Of a stretch of DNA of 64,000 nt, positions 31,702 through 42,329 are shown piece after piece (positions within the stretch are counted from its first letter, which is position 1; each line of letters opens with the position of its first letter). The DNA comes from Procambarus clarkii (lineage: Eukaryota > Arthropoda > Malacostraca > Decapoda > Cambaridae). The stretch is taken from positions 1,940,085 through 2,004,084 of the forward strand of contig NC_091208.1 of the NCBI RefSeq assembly GCF_040958095.1, given 5' to 3'. The position numbers and the translations under genes are program-made. Below the pieces are notes generated by a model. It did not search any database and was not told the DNA's origin. It was given only the letters and a program-made list of their open reading frames with translations.

Positions 31702-32774
31702 CTAAGGTAATAAATGTACATTATATATTTCATCAAACCCCAAAAATATCATAATATTTTGAATGAAATTAGAATCTCGATGGTTGATTGATTTTTCCGT
31801 CATAATAAGCTTAGAAAATTGACTAGTTTGCCATTTAATTAATTTATATTTATCTATATTTTTCCTTGGATAATCTATTAGTTTTACTGACACATAAATC
31901 CCATTTTCATTTCTATAACAGTCCCAATGAAATTTTTCGGGATAAATCATACTGAGTAGTAGCGTTTTAGTTTGAATTCAACTTCACGTCCAGCCATGAA
32001 TTGACAGAAGCGTTCATTGTGATTTGGATTGCATTTAATATATTCTTTGTATTCGGTTAAATATAGATCTTGACTGGCGGATAAAAACATGAGAATGAGG
32101 CGATTTACTTCATTTAATAAACATGCACACGTTGAATTACTCTTGGTGGCTTTGAAATGTAAAGAACAATGTAAATGTCTACAATCTGGGTTCTTTTTAC
32201 TATCTGCATAAAAATTAATAGTCTTCAAAGAATCTTGATATCCTCTAATTAAATTTTTGGAGAGCATTTGACAAAGATTAGTTATACTATGTGAAGGTGG
32301 TGGAAAATTATTACGTTTATTATAAACTTGTATAGGTCTTGGTATGGAATATTCATCTAATTTAATTTCTTCTCCAAATTTATAGATAGTTGAACTCCTT
32401 ATATTAAAGACAGTAAGATACTGCAATACCGGTAATTTAAAAAGGATTTGATTAATTCCATAAACCCAAGCATATTTTACATTAAACTTGGTTACTAACA
32501 ATTCTAGGCACTTATTCAAATCATCATCGTCATCATCACTAATCATTTCATCTTCATCTGCCTTTAAATGTAGAGATGTATAAATATTTTTAAGAGGGAA
32601 ATGAAAAGCTGATTTATCTACATTACAAAAACCATTAGACATATTTACTACTAAAACAGAAGCTTCATAAAGAATATGATTTTTATAAAGATGGGGATTA
32701 TAGTAACTATCATTTGGTTCATAAGATGTTTTTTGAATGTAGTTGAAAGCTAACAATAAACAATTATTGTCCAT
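31702..32774 (-). CDS. Family C gene, copy 2 (one frame break)
   Basis: ATG at 32774 (MDNNCLLLAF) and stop at 31702. A single-base break at about 31950-31960 separates the first 275 codons from the last 82. Compared with copy 1 at 24662 the two proteins align end to end at roughly half identity. Conserved blocks are HILYEAS, NVDKSAFHFP, KYAWVYG.NQILF.LPVLQ in outline, SITNLC and CACLLNE. No catalytic motif is evident. The upstream boundary has a (TA)n tract at 32777-32790. Confidence 0.6.
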
Positions 32775-32868
32775 TTTATATATATATATATATTATAAAT
32801 GTTAGAAGATTGCATGTTATATATATATATAATATATATTTAATTATTTATTTACATATTTTTGTTAT

Positions 32869-34670
32869 TTATATATACACGATTCGATTATTATTATTAT
32901 TATTATTAATATTATCATTATTATTATTATTAATAATATTATTATTAATATTATTAACTGTAGCATTAGTCCTAGCAGTATCAATAGTAATAGTTGTACC
33001 AATATTATCAATAGGGATATTTGTAATTGTATTAGTAAGTATATTATTATTATTATTATTATTATTAGATATTGATAGAGAATTATTATTTATGGTTGGT
33101 GAAGCTTCTTTAGATGCCAATGGGTAAGTGTGATCTTCCAAATTAGAGATTGTATTTACATTCATATGACGATAACGGTGTCGTAGGGCCATTCGTGCAT
33201 TGCTACCCCAGTGAATACTTTCATCATTTGTAAGCAATTGGTTAACTTCACCAACGCCACCCTCACCACTAAATTCTTCATCTTCTTCATTTCCACCTTC
33301 CATTATTATTTCACCTTGATTAATATAACTTTTTAAAAATTCCTTAACGTTTGAATGTCCTAAAATTTCACTAATGATTTTAAAAGGTAAAATATGATTC
33401 TTACCTAATTGTCTTGAAAGACTGTTAAAAGTACGTGTAGCAAAATCAGCTCGTAGTGAATGGAGACCTGCCCCTTTTAAATCTTCTTGAACACTATATT
33501 CTTCATTAGGGGATAATTTCTGATTTCTTTCTTTAGCAACTTTCCAAAGATAACTCTTAAAAACTTTATGTGTACTCTGGTAACTAGAATCAAAAATAGG
33601 TTTATCCAAATGATCAGCTATATTTGTGTCTGTGTCAATTGTTGAATCCTCTTAGCCTTTTGGATATAGTGGCTTACAACCGTTTTCATAATTAATGACA
33701 GTCATAGAAAGTACTCTCCAAGTCAAGCAATGTTTCTTGCCTCGTTGCTTGATATAGTTTCAATGGTCAAAGGCAGATGGTGGCAGCGTATTTAATCCTT
33801 GTGTTAGCATTTCCTTATTGGCAGTGTATCTTTTGGTTCCGGTGTAACCATCATATGTCCGCTCATAATAGTGTTATCAAGTGCAACCAATGGGGAAGTG
33901 TTACTCAGGATAAGTAGTGTTCCATTATAGTGGTGTTCCATCATTATAGTGGTACATTTTAGGGTGGCATTCAATAGAGCGGTGTTACACTTACCGTGTT
34001 TACTGTATACTACTGGCAAAACTACAGTCTGAGTGGCTGGGTAATATGCATCTACAACATTACGATAAGTTACATTGTTGGCTTCTTTGGCTCGAAGACC
34101 TGTATGGTATATAAGTAAAATTTTGTAAGCATGTTCAGACTGAGAAAAATTCCATATTCTAGCAACTGTCTGAGCGATCAAACGGATATCTAAAATAGGC
34201 TTATTGTTACGGCGTAAATTAACAGATGTACGAGGAAGACGCATTTCTTGTCCAAGAATGGGACCTACGATGTACTTGTTTAGTGTTCGAACGTTGGTTA
34301 GACGCGTCATATATTTTAAATTGGCATCCCGATTTAAATATACATTATATATATTTATCAAATCTGGTGTAACCGGTGCCTCCCGACCGACTTGCTGAAG
34401 CTTAAAACGGCCAAATTTTGCAAACGTACACTTGTAATTCTTCAAACTAGATGGGTTAAGTAATAAACGTTTTTTGCGCCTTTGTAGTGTGGATATAGGA
34501 GGAGAAGATTGTTGTTTATTGGTTTCTTCATCTTCATTTTCGACATATGTTATAATTTCTCGTTGCGTACGTGGATTAAAAATAGGACGATTGAATTCCT
34601 GTTTTATGCATTCCAAATCACTTTTGTTTAGGTATTTACTAAATATTTGATCAATAACATGTTCATCCAT
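32869..34670 (-). pseudogene. Tyrosine recombinase, degraded
   Basis: ATG at 34670 (MDEHVIDQIF). The N-terminal half holds a core-binding-like helical domain (SLKNYKCTFAKFGRF) and the first catalytic Arg (HTGLRAKEANN), plus a candidate Lys (YSKHGK). The C-terminal half has the HxxR box (LHSLRADFAT), GHS, and a candidate nucleophile Tyr in LKSYI. Between them, at 33610-33803, the frame shifts once near 33806 and then meets in-frame TGA and TAA codons, so the enzyme is not made as written. The C-terminus trails into Asn-rich sequence from an ATT microsatellite. Family knowledge: such enzymes cut and rejoin DNA at specific sites. In endogenous nimaviruses the insertion sites are telomere-like pentamer repeats, so this would be a natural integrase candidate. 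Confidence 0.75.
32889..33067. repeat. ATT/AAT microsatellite tracts
   Basis: Two runs of (ATT)n, about 32889-32960 and 33040-33067, at the 3' end of the recombinase frame. They encode poly-Asn on the minus strand. Confidence 0.85.
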
Positions 34671-34694
34671 TTTTTTATATATTTACCAAAAATT

Positions 34695-35351
34695 TTATAT
34701 TAGAGGGGGTAAGTATATGTGTATTAGAGGAATAATAATAAATAGGAATATATATGTGCTGAAGCACAATATAATACTTGTATAATTTACATAAGTTAAG
34801 CTTACAGGCACAGAAAACATTTCACCCATATATTTTGTATAATTATTTGTTATAATTTCTTTCATTTGAGCAATTTTATCTAAACAAGAAAGACTAGGAT
34901 TATTATTATTATTGTTAATATTACTAATTTTGTTATTAATTTTCCCTGCAGTTATCTCATGTTGAAAATTCCGAATTTGTCGTATATCTTTGCTTATATT
35001 ATCATAAATAAACTTTTCTAAATCAGGAATAATATAGAGATAATATACAGATACAATTTGTTGAAGTTTTTCTTTACGCAAATCAATACTAAACATGCTA
35101 TTTAATGATATACCGACTAAACTAAAAATTAAACTATAATTTTGTGATGGTAATAAAATAGATAAAAATATAGAGGCTATATTAAATATATTCATAATTT
35201 TAGAACATAACGAATATAATCGAGATATTGAACAAAAAATTTCATAATTTTTATAAATTTTAACAATTTCATCAATATATTGTTCAATTATTAAATTATC
35301 TAATTCTAAAAGTATGTTATTTTCATGTTGTAAGCCGTTATTACTATTCAT
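34695..35351 (-). CDS. Three-helix membrane protein, 218 aa
   Basis: Intact frame from ATG 35351 (MNSNNGLQHE). Two hydrophobic helices lie at about residues 50-90 (IMNIFNIASIFLSILL and IFSLVGISLNSMF), followed by a charged helical segment with KEKLQQIVSVYYLYI. A third, strongly hydrophobic helix sits at the C-terminus (about 190-215). Two adjacent TMs with a following helical stalk recall SLATT-type 2TM effectors, but the resemblance is topological only. A virion or membrane-remodelling protein is equally possible. It abuts the recombinase on the same strand (24 bp). Confidence 0.6.
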   Translation of the reverse strand: MNSNNGLQHENNILLELDNLIIEQYIDEIVKIYKNYEIFCSISRLYSLCSKIMNIFNIASIFLSILLPSQNYSLIFSLVGISLNSMFSIDLRKEKLQQIVSVYYLYIIPDLEKFIYDNISKDIRQIRNFQHEITAGKINNKISNINNNNNNPSLSCLDKIAQMKEIITNNYTKYMGEMFSVPVSLTYVNYTSIILCFSTYIFLFIIIPLIHIYLPPLI

Positions 35352-35384
35352 TGTAGTTATTTTTTGTATTATTTAAAAAATATA

Positions 35385-36096
35385 ATGTTGGATATATCTA
35401 ATCCAAAAATTTACTATTGTTTACAATGTTCAGGATTTTTCTGTTGGATTCTTAATATTCCCATCGAGTATAAATATTGTCCCAAGTGTTTGTCAACAGC
35501 CACAATTAATGTCTACATTCAAGATGCCAAGTTCTTATTGGACGCGTCAATTACTAATGAAATTTGCGAGCGAGGAAATACTAATAAAGAATTCAAACTT
35601 CATGAATGTACTAAACACTCAGATTATACCTCATTTATGGAAAAAAGTTCCCAATCTGGAAGAAGAATGTTTTCTCTTATTCTCATCCCTCCCTGTAGCA
35701 CCTGAGGGTAGATTAAAATTTCAACAGAATGTGGTAACACAACCAAATTTATCCTCATTACAAACAATATCTGTAATCTATTTAAATAAAAGTGATACAA
35801 ATATGTTGAGTATCACCAGTAACGGTATTTTAAAAATAAATGTTTTTCAGGAAATTGGAGAAATTTTATTAGTAGCTATACTATTTATTAAATCAATTGG
35901 AAAAACATATGTTATTATATCGGTCGAAGATAATAGTATTAGTGTAGTATGTATTTTAAAAAATCATATTAAAAGAGGAAAATTTTTTAATCAACAACTT
36001 TCCCAAATTCGTAAAAGCTATATCTATACCAACTTTTCAGTATACAGCCACTTGGAAATATTTAAACAATTATTGAGAGGAACCAATACCCTTTAA
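35385..36096 (+). CDS. Zinc-ribbon protein, ~235 aa, one frame break
   Basis: ATG at 35385 (MLDISNPKIYY). CLQC at residues ~11-14 and CPKC at ~33-36 form a plausible zinc ribbon. The frame changes near 35510-35530, after which a 195-codon frame (starting around MSTFKMPSS) carries on to 36096. It has a hydrophobic stretch EILLVAILFIKSI. The change occurs where two frames overlap for ~190 bp, so the exact point is uncertain. The 3' end overlaps the convergent RING gene by 27 bp. Confidence 0.5.
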
Positions 36097-36656
36097 AACT
36101 TGTGGATTATAACATCGACATATGGCACAAAATAACTTGTCAAAGTTATCCATCTGGTAACAAGAAATACATATACCATGACCACAATGTAACATTATAA
36201 GATCTTTATCGCTATTTTCATTTAAACAAATTGGACAAGTAAAGCGGACATATTTGGAATATATGGCTAAAGCTTCTGGAAGATTTTGCTGTTGGAGATA
36301 ACAGTCTTCCTGGTCTTCATTTTTTATAGTGATGTGATCATAATTCCATAAAATATATACTTCAGCTTCTACCAAGTTTTTATTATCAACATAACAATTA
36401 TTGATGTTAGATAATTCATGGAATTTACTGTACATTTGTAATGATGATCTTTTTTTATCCTTATTACGTTTTTTCTTTTTCGTTTCCGTTTTCGTTTAAG
36501 ATAATGTCGATTTCTTTTGGGATCTTGTAAATAAAGTAAATAAATATTTTCTCCTTTAGTTATCATTTTTATTAATTTTATACGTCCTGTGAGTGCAAGA
36601 TGATGGAGAAGTTTTAGTGGATTTTTTAAATGGTGTGTCTGTAAACGATATGTCAT
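36070..36656 (-). CDS. RING-finger protein with basic linker (one frame break)
   Basis: ATG at 36656 (MTYRLQTHH). The first 60 residues contain NPLKLLHHLALTGRIKLIKMI, an ankyrin- or SOCS-like helical pair, then a Lys/Arg run (KRKRKRKRK). In an A7 run near 36450 the frame shifts into a 121-codon frame with a C-terminal C3HC4 RING: CPIC, C-GHGIC-ISC, CAIC. This points to an E3 ubiquitin ligase. RING proteins are a known feature of nimaviruses. The RING itself is intact. Confidence 0.6.
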
Positions 36657-36684
36657 TAGTGTATATATGTTACTTTTTAAATAC

Positions 36685-36939
36685 TCAAGAGGTCAGCGAC
36701 ACATTTTGTTTTTTTGGGGAATAGTTAAAGAAGTAGTTGATTCTTCCATAGAAAAAAACATATGCTATTTCAGGAAATTCTGATAATGTACAACATATAT
36801 TATTCTTTGGGGGGGAAGTAGGATGGTAGATGAGTTGGCCTTGTTCTACGAAAAAATGATAATTTTGAGGCATAATATGAACAAAAACATTTTCACGTTC
36901 ATTTTTAGTATTTTTATTATTATGTTTATATACAGCCAT
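36685..36939 (-). CDS. Small protein, 84 aa
   Basis: Intact ATG-to-stop frame, 28 bp upstream of the RING gene on the same strand, so probably part of a compact cluster. It has aromatic-rich stretches (YVFFYGRINYFFNYS). No domain recognised. Confidence 0.45.
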   Translation of the reverse strand: MAVYKHNNKNTKNERENVFVHIMPQNYHFFVEQGQLIYHPTSPPKNNICCTLSEFPEIAYVFFYGRINYFFNYSPKKQNVSLTS

Positions 36940-37123
36940 AGAGTATGGTATGAGTGGTAAAGATTCTTTTTCTATTGTCTTTCTTTTATTGTTTAGTATC
37001 AGATTTTTACTTCAATCTGATTTGGTGAAAAATATATAAATAAATAAAACCAAATAATAATACTAAGAATAGTAAGAATAACGAAAAATAAAATATCATA
37101 ATACATACACATTTTTTGTATAA

Positions 37124-37609
37124 TTAAATATTTAGTCTAGTGACTATTCTTCGCGATGGTAAATCTGGAGAGGTAAGACTTTTTAAAAATAATTGATAAA
37201 ATATATTATCATTATCATTAGCATTACATGATGATATATCTGATAATACCATTTGAGCTTCTCGTGGAGTTAACTGTAATCCCTCTTTTTTTTCTCCATT
37301 CTCTCTCTCATGTGTAGGACAATTGTTTTTATTCATAGCACATCTCACACTCTCTATATCCCATTGCACTGTACTAGGTGGACTAATAATAGGGAAGTGT
37401 TCCAACGAAGTTTGAATCATAGTTGTAGATAAATGTTCAATACCCTCCTTTATTTTCAATTCATTATCTTGGAAAAGTTTTTCAAATATTTTAGTTATAT
37501 TTTCATCATATTTTGTAATTTTTAAAAACTTCTTTGGATTCCCTAATATCGACTGTGAGGTGGTGAGATTAGATGACCCAAAGGCTGGAGGAGGTGGTAA
37601 CACTTTCAT
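37124..37609 (-). CDS. 161-aa protein, unknown
   Basis: Intact frame, ATG 37609 (MKVLPPPPAFGSS) to stop 37124. N-terminus Pro-rich, middle helical and acidic (IFEKLFQDNELKIKEGIEHL), C-terminus with SPDLPSRRIVTRLNI. No homologue recognised. It is divergent from the next gene, with only ~36 bp between the ATGs, which implies a shared or very compact promoter. Confidence 0.6.
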   Translation of the reverse strand: MKVLPPPPAFGSSNLTTSQSILGNPKKFLKITKYDENITKIFEKLFQDNELKIKEGIEHLSTTMIQTSLEHFPIISPPSTVQWDIESVRCAMNKNNCPTHERENGEKKEGLQLTPREAQMVLSDISSCNANDNDNIFYQLFLKSLTSPDLPSRRIVTRLNI

Positions 37610-37645
37610 ATTTCAAATATAAAAATAATAAGATCAAATAAGACA

Positions 37646-38332
37646 ATGATCAGTTTATCAAAGTGTGATATTTTAAAATTACACGAGGCACAGAAACATC
37701 AAAATGTCAATACCCATTTGTTACATTTATACAATCCCCAAAATATTGGAAATAAAAAAAATAGGGATTTGGAAGAATTTCCGTTAGTTTATGATTCAAA
37801 GTTATATAAGTTTATCACATATGTAAAATAATACAAATCTGAATTAGGAAGTAATGTAGCTATTATTGAAAAATTTGATAAACATTTTTTATCTTGCTCA
37901 CCTCAGTATGTATTAGGACATTACCTCATGGGTGATACAGGTGTTAACAGATATTATCAAGAATTTAAAAAAAAATTAGGTGATATTAGCCATATATCGG
38001 GAAGTTTTGCCCTAGGTAATATGTTAACTCCAAATTTGGATTATACAATGTGGATTAGGTCTGAAGATTTACAGCTCCATCGTATATTTGTTGGTCAAGT
38101 ATTTCTGACAGTTTCACAAATGCGTCAACTAATAAGTCAGTCTCCATACAGAAAACATCAAATACTAGGTTTCAGTGATGTTACTACACCTTCGAATTTT
38201 GAAAAATTGGTTAACGAAGAAAATGCTGCTCAGTTCTTTGATTTTATTCCATTTCTTCGTAACCATTCAAAAACAGTTCTTGAAAAAGATATGGTATATA
38301 TTACTGAAAAAATTGTATATTGTAAAACTTAA
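37646..38332 (+). CDS. ~228-aa protein with one in-frame stop
   Basis: ATG at 37646 (MISLSKCDIL). A TAA at 37829-37831 interrupts a frame that is otherwise open to 38332. Sequence on both sides has the same composition, and the second part carries long stretches of order (SHISGSFALGN, FFDFIPFLRNH). It is either a nonsense mutation or a base error. No domain recognised. Confidence 0.5.
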
Positions 38333-38355
38333 AGTAATGTAATTTCAAATAAAAT

Positions 38356-38606
38356 ATGAATAAACAGAAAGAAACTAAAATTATTAATACCTTGGATCAA
38401 TTATTATTGCTTCCTTTAGGTAAATTATATGGACAAATTCAAGATATAAATGACACAGCTATTATAAAGAAGATTTTAGATGATTTTAATGATATTATTT
38501 TTAAAGGAGATGAAAATATTCAAAAATCATTGATCCAAATCTCTTAGCATTTTCTAACAAAACTAATATTCAAAATTTCAAAGCAAATATAGAAGCACTT
38601 CTTTGA
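38356..38606 (+). CDS. Small helical protein, ~82 aa, one frame break
   Basis: ATG 38356 (MNKQKETKII), 24 bp after the previous gene. The first frame ends at 38547, but a one-base change near 38530 would lead into a matching frame that closes at 38606. Leu-rich amphipathic helices. Function unknown. Confidence 0.4.
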
Positions 38607-38663
38607 GGTGACCTTTATTTTTTAAGAAAATTAACATTTATATATGGAACAAAAGTACGATAA

Positions 38664-39497
38664 ATGTTCCAGATACATATTCAGACTAAATATCCATATT
38701 ATATTTATTGTAATTATTTACAAGAGTTAAATATGTTGCTTACGTGTCTTAATGATTGTGAAATATATGATGAAAAATCTATATGTACAATATTTAATGA
38801 TGATAATATATATAATAATATCCAGGCAATTCTAATTTGGACAAGATTTAAAGAGTGGTTTAAAATTTATCCATACTGTTCCATTCTAAAACAAATTTCC
38901 AAATTAGAAACAAGTGAGAGTTTTATAGAATTTATGCGTTTACATAATAAAATTAATACTGGATGTTTTCGATATAGTCTTGTAAATTTTGGAGATCGAA
39001 TTTTTCTCATAAGAGACAAATATAAACAAAGATTTTGTAATGAAAGTTTAGTAGACAATGAAAAAAAAAATATTATAGAAGATGCTTCCCATCCTTTAGC
39101 TACCATTCCAGATGAGCAGTTATATTGGAACTGTAGTAATTCAATGGATATTGAAAGTTTATTGGAAACTTCATCTTTTGAGAAAGCAGTTTTTAATAAA
39201 GGATGTAAAGCTCTATGTAATCCACATAATTATAATTTAGCTAAAACCTACTTATATCCTAATTCAAAAATACATCCCATTGACCCAAATTTTAATAAAA
39301 AATTTATTTATGTTTGTGAAACTGGGTCGATTTTGAGGTTAATATCATTGGAACTTCAAGAACATTCTCTTAGACATTACACCATTATACATCCCACAAA
39401 TATATTTAATTACCATAATACTATTATACTTTTGTTATTTATCATAATAATAATATTAATTGTTTACTTTTATTTATACAAATATAAAAATATATAA
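38664..39497 (+). CDS. Tail-anchored protein, 277 aa, Cys-rich ectodomain
   Basis: Intact frame from ATG 38664 (MFQIHIQTKY). The C-terminal ~20 residues before the end (IILLLFIIIIILIVYFYLY) form one strong membrane helix with a short basic tail, so most of the protein faces one side. Residues ~150-215 carry conserved-looking Cys (YWNCSNS, KGCKALCN). A C-terminally anchored virion envelope or entry-type protein would look like this, but I find no specific signature. The stop overlaps the next ATG (TAATG). Confidence 0.6.
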   Translation: MFQIHIQTKYPYYIYCNYLQELNMLLTCLNDCEIYDEKSICTIFNDDNIYNNIQAILIWTRFKEWFKIYPYCSILKQISKLETSESFIEFMRLHNKINTGCFRYSLVNFGDRIFLIRDKYKQRFCNESLVDNEKKNIIEDASHPLATIPDEQLYWNCSNSMDIESLLETSSFEKAVFNKGCKALCNPHNYNLAKTYLYPNSKIHPIDPNFNKKFIYVCETGSILRLISLELQEHSLRHYTIIHPTNIFNYHNTIILLLFIIIIILIVYFYLYKYKNI

Positions 39498-40075
39498 TGA
39501 CTATAGTTAGTATAGAAACTATTACCCCCAGCAACGACCCTAACCCCAGCAACACCCCTAACCCTAACCCCAGCAACAACCCTAACCCTAACCCCAGCAA
39601 CAACCCTAACCCTAACCTCAGCAACAACCCTAACCCCAGCAACGACCCTAACCCTAACCCCAGCAACAACCCTAACCCTAACCTCAGCAACAACCCTAAC
39701 CCCAGCAACGACCCTAACCCCAGCAACACCCCTAACCCTAATTCTAGCAACAACCCTAATAATTCAAGTGACAACCCTAATAATTCCAGCAACAACCCTA
39801 ATCCCAGCAACACCAACCCGATCTCAAGTCCTACCTCCAACTCCACCAACCTTAACCAACCTAATAATCAAAATTCAAATAACATTATAAATAATCGCCA
39901 AACAAAAGTTATATTAAAACTAATTACAATTACACTTATGACATCTGTTTTTGGTACAGATTTATATATTCTTGGAGATAACATGGTAAATAGAAAAATT
40001 TATGAATGCATAACCCCTTATTTGTTATCTCATATACAAAATAATTTGAATAATTATTCGATAATTTCTAATTAA
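39497..40075 (+). CDS. Asn-Pro repeat protein with C-terminal hydrophobic segment
   Basis: ATG at 39497-39499, overlapping the preceding stop by one base. Residues ~10-115 are repeats of NPNPSNN. The C-terminal ~70 residues are non-repetitive and contain a hydrophobic stretch (VILKLITITLMTSVFGTDLYIL). A surface or linker protein is plausible. Translational coupling to the tail-anchored gene is suggested by the overlap. Confidence 0.55.
   Translation: MTIVSIETITPSNDPNPSNTPNPNPSNNPNPNPSNNPNPNLSNNPNPSNDPNPNPSNNPNPNLSNNPNPSNDPNPSNTPNPNSSNNPNNSSDNPNNSSNNPNPSNTNPISSPTSNSTNLNQPNNQNSNNIINNRQTKVILKLITITLMTSVFGTDLYILGDNMVNRKIYECITPYLLSHIQNNLNNYSIISN
39532..39810 (+). repeat. AACCCT-rich coding tandem repeat
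   Basis: Units of AACCCTAACCCCAGCAAC (18 bp) and AACCCTAACCCTAACCCC-type variants repeat in codon phase. The complementary strand is a dense series of GGGTTA and GGGG runs that could form G-quadruplexes. Confidence 0.85.
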
Positions 40076-40312
40076 AAACATGCAGAGTCAGTACCTGATG
40101 TGAATTCAATTTTAATATTTAAAATAATTTTAAACACTTATAATTTCTAATAAAAAAAAAAAAAAAAGTGTGTCATACTTCTCAAATTTAGGTAGGCTAT
40201 GATATAAAAACAGCATTTATTACACATTTTTACACATCCAAAGTATAATAATAGCATTAAACTTCTAGTTAAAAACTAATCCTTAATAATATAGTCTATT
40301 AGAACAGTTTGA

Positions 40313-41914
40313 TCAATTTGTTGGTTTCCTGATATAGAAGTGAATTTTGGATAATGTAATTCCACTATTCACCTTTTCAAAATTTTCCTCTAGATAATGG
40401 GAAAAAAGAGCATTACACTCACAACAAAACATTTTATCTCCAACATAAATGAACTTGTTTCCCTTAAACTCTTTAATAGCATATAAGGCATCACTATAAT
40501 ATTCATACTTTAAAGGTTCTCTTTCACTTAGGTTGAGTTCATCTATCATTTCACAATATCCTGAAGTGCTCATATAAAAACTACCCTCAGCCATTGCACT
40601 TGGGATTGAACTCTTTTTTTCTAGTGGCCATGTCATTAAAAGAACATCTGGATGATATTTATTATTAAATGCCTCAGAGATATTTATATTATCAACCTCC
40701 ATCCATGATATAGAATTTATGTTTGAGTAATTATCAGTAGCTTTCACATCCACATTTCTTAATCTCAATAGATTTTCAATGAATGCAGTGCCAGCAAAAA
40801 CACTTACAAGAGAACCTTCACCTGTGAATTTAATAATTGCATCTATTTCTATTTCTAGTGGCAAATAATGATCAAATACTCCTCGTAGCATTCTACACAA
40901 ATCAGGAAAAATATGAAGACAGTTAATTATATACAAAATTTCTTCTTCCAATGGGTAAATTGAAGAAAACTTCTCAGATATTTTATTCCTTTTTACATCT
41001 AGTGAGAAATTAATCTGTTTCTCCAACTGCCATTTTTCTTCATCTGGTGTTATTATTGTTTATATCTTCTTTTCATCTGCATTCAAGATAAAGTTCCACC
41101 ACTCTGCAGCGTTCGAAGATGATATTTTATCTTTGAATTTTCTTATAAATAACTTTGGTAACTTTCCACCACGAGTGGGAATTTCATCAAATTCTGAAAA
41201 AAGACTATCAAAAAGGACTTTTCGACAGCCTCTGTTCAATAAAACTGTCCCACACACATGGCATGGTATTTCACATGCATGTTGTGTTTTGAAATGTATT
41301 ACTAAGTAGTACATTGCAAAGAACTTTTTCTGGCAAATATCACAGGCAAAAAATTTTCTTGTCAAAATTTTGGACAGATAATTACCATTGCAGATTTCTC
41401 TCTCACACCGATCACATTTTGTATGGGTCAGGTAAGACTGATGATCAAATAAAAAAATAACTTTATCACCCTTGTATGTTGAAATATTCTTAAAAAAACT
41501 TTTAGGAGATGTCATTATCAGCACTTGATTATAACAGTCAGTTCCACCACTAGTAATCTCTTCATTCACAAAGGCTTCACCTCTCCATTCCAACTGACGT
41601 AGTTCTTGTTCAAGTTGAGTCCAACCATTAGAGGGTGATGATATGAGTAGTCGAACATTTTGATCCATAATAAATTTTTGTATGGTTGAACCCATCTCAT
41701 ATTCTGGTTTTGTGTCTGGTCTCACTATATATTTTTTTTGTTCATAAGTCAGATTTCGCCACATAATCTTTGCAACTGGACTTTCCCATATTTTGCTAGT
41801 GTCTGTTATTTGGGTTATAATATCATTGCCTAGTGGCCTAAACTGATGATTTTCATTTTCAATAAACTTGTTAAAAACAGAAATTACTTTTCTCCATATG
41901 TTGGTGCCAGTCAT
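40313..41914 (-). CDS. C2H2 zinc-finger and methyltransferase-like protein, one in-frame stop
   Basis: Start taken at ATG 41914 (MTGTNIW), because an acceptor ATTTTACAG lies 23 bp upstream and a TATA-like box at 41991-42004. The first ~285 codons contain a treble-clef-like CDRC..C block and a C2H2 finger (CDICQKKFF...HFKTQH). A TAA at 41060-41062 is followed by the same frame continuing to 40313. The second part has a Rossmann-like motif (LVSVFAGTAFIENLL), an acidic residue after strand 2 (VKATDN) and DVLLMTWP at the motif IV position, as in class I SAM-dependent methyltransferases. The downstream part has no ATG near its beginning, so it is one gene with a nonsense codon, not two genes. Target unknown. 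Confidence 0.5.
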
Positions 41915-42329
41915 AATGTTCAATCCAATCTACCACCTGTAAAATCAAATGTATGATAGGTTAAATTTTTACAGACATATTGTGCAAATTAATGTTTATA
42001 TATATTTCATATTTCAATCAGAGAAAAAAAAAGATAAGCCTTATCATTTTGTGCTGAAGGTCGGTTATTTGAATAGTTTATTTACATTGTTTATGTATCA
42101 ACTTTTGTGGTAAGATATGATTAATTCCAAAAGATGTCATTCCTACCACATTAGAAAACATTTTCGCTGGTTATGACCATTATTGTAATTTTTTATTAAA
42201 AAAAATTGTTTATTATTAGTAAAAAATCATATGATTATAACAAGATTCAGAACAGAATAATTAATTAAAAAAATAATAATAATGTATTTCTTGGACCAAT
42301 CTTCTGAAGGCTTTGTTGTACTGTTGTAG
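41915..42329. other. 5' region of the zinc-finger gene
   Basis: Contains the minus-strand TATATATAAACATT (41991-42004) and acceptor ACAG (about 41937-41940). The rest is AT-rich with no gene. The phrase AAAGATGTCATTCCTACCACA (42128-42149) is nearly the same as 4706-4726 and 13675-13695, a short shared repeat. Confidence 0.45.

Noticed and set aside
39442..39849. Minus-strand Leu/Gly repeat frame
   Set aside because: Complement of the Asn-Pro repeat. The plus strand has a start, a non-repeat C-terminus and coupling to the previous gene.
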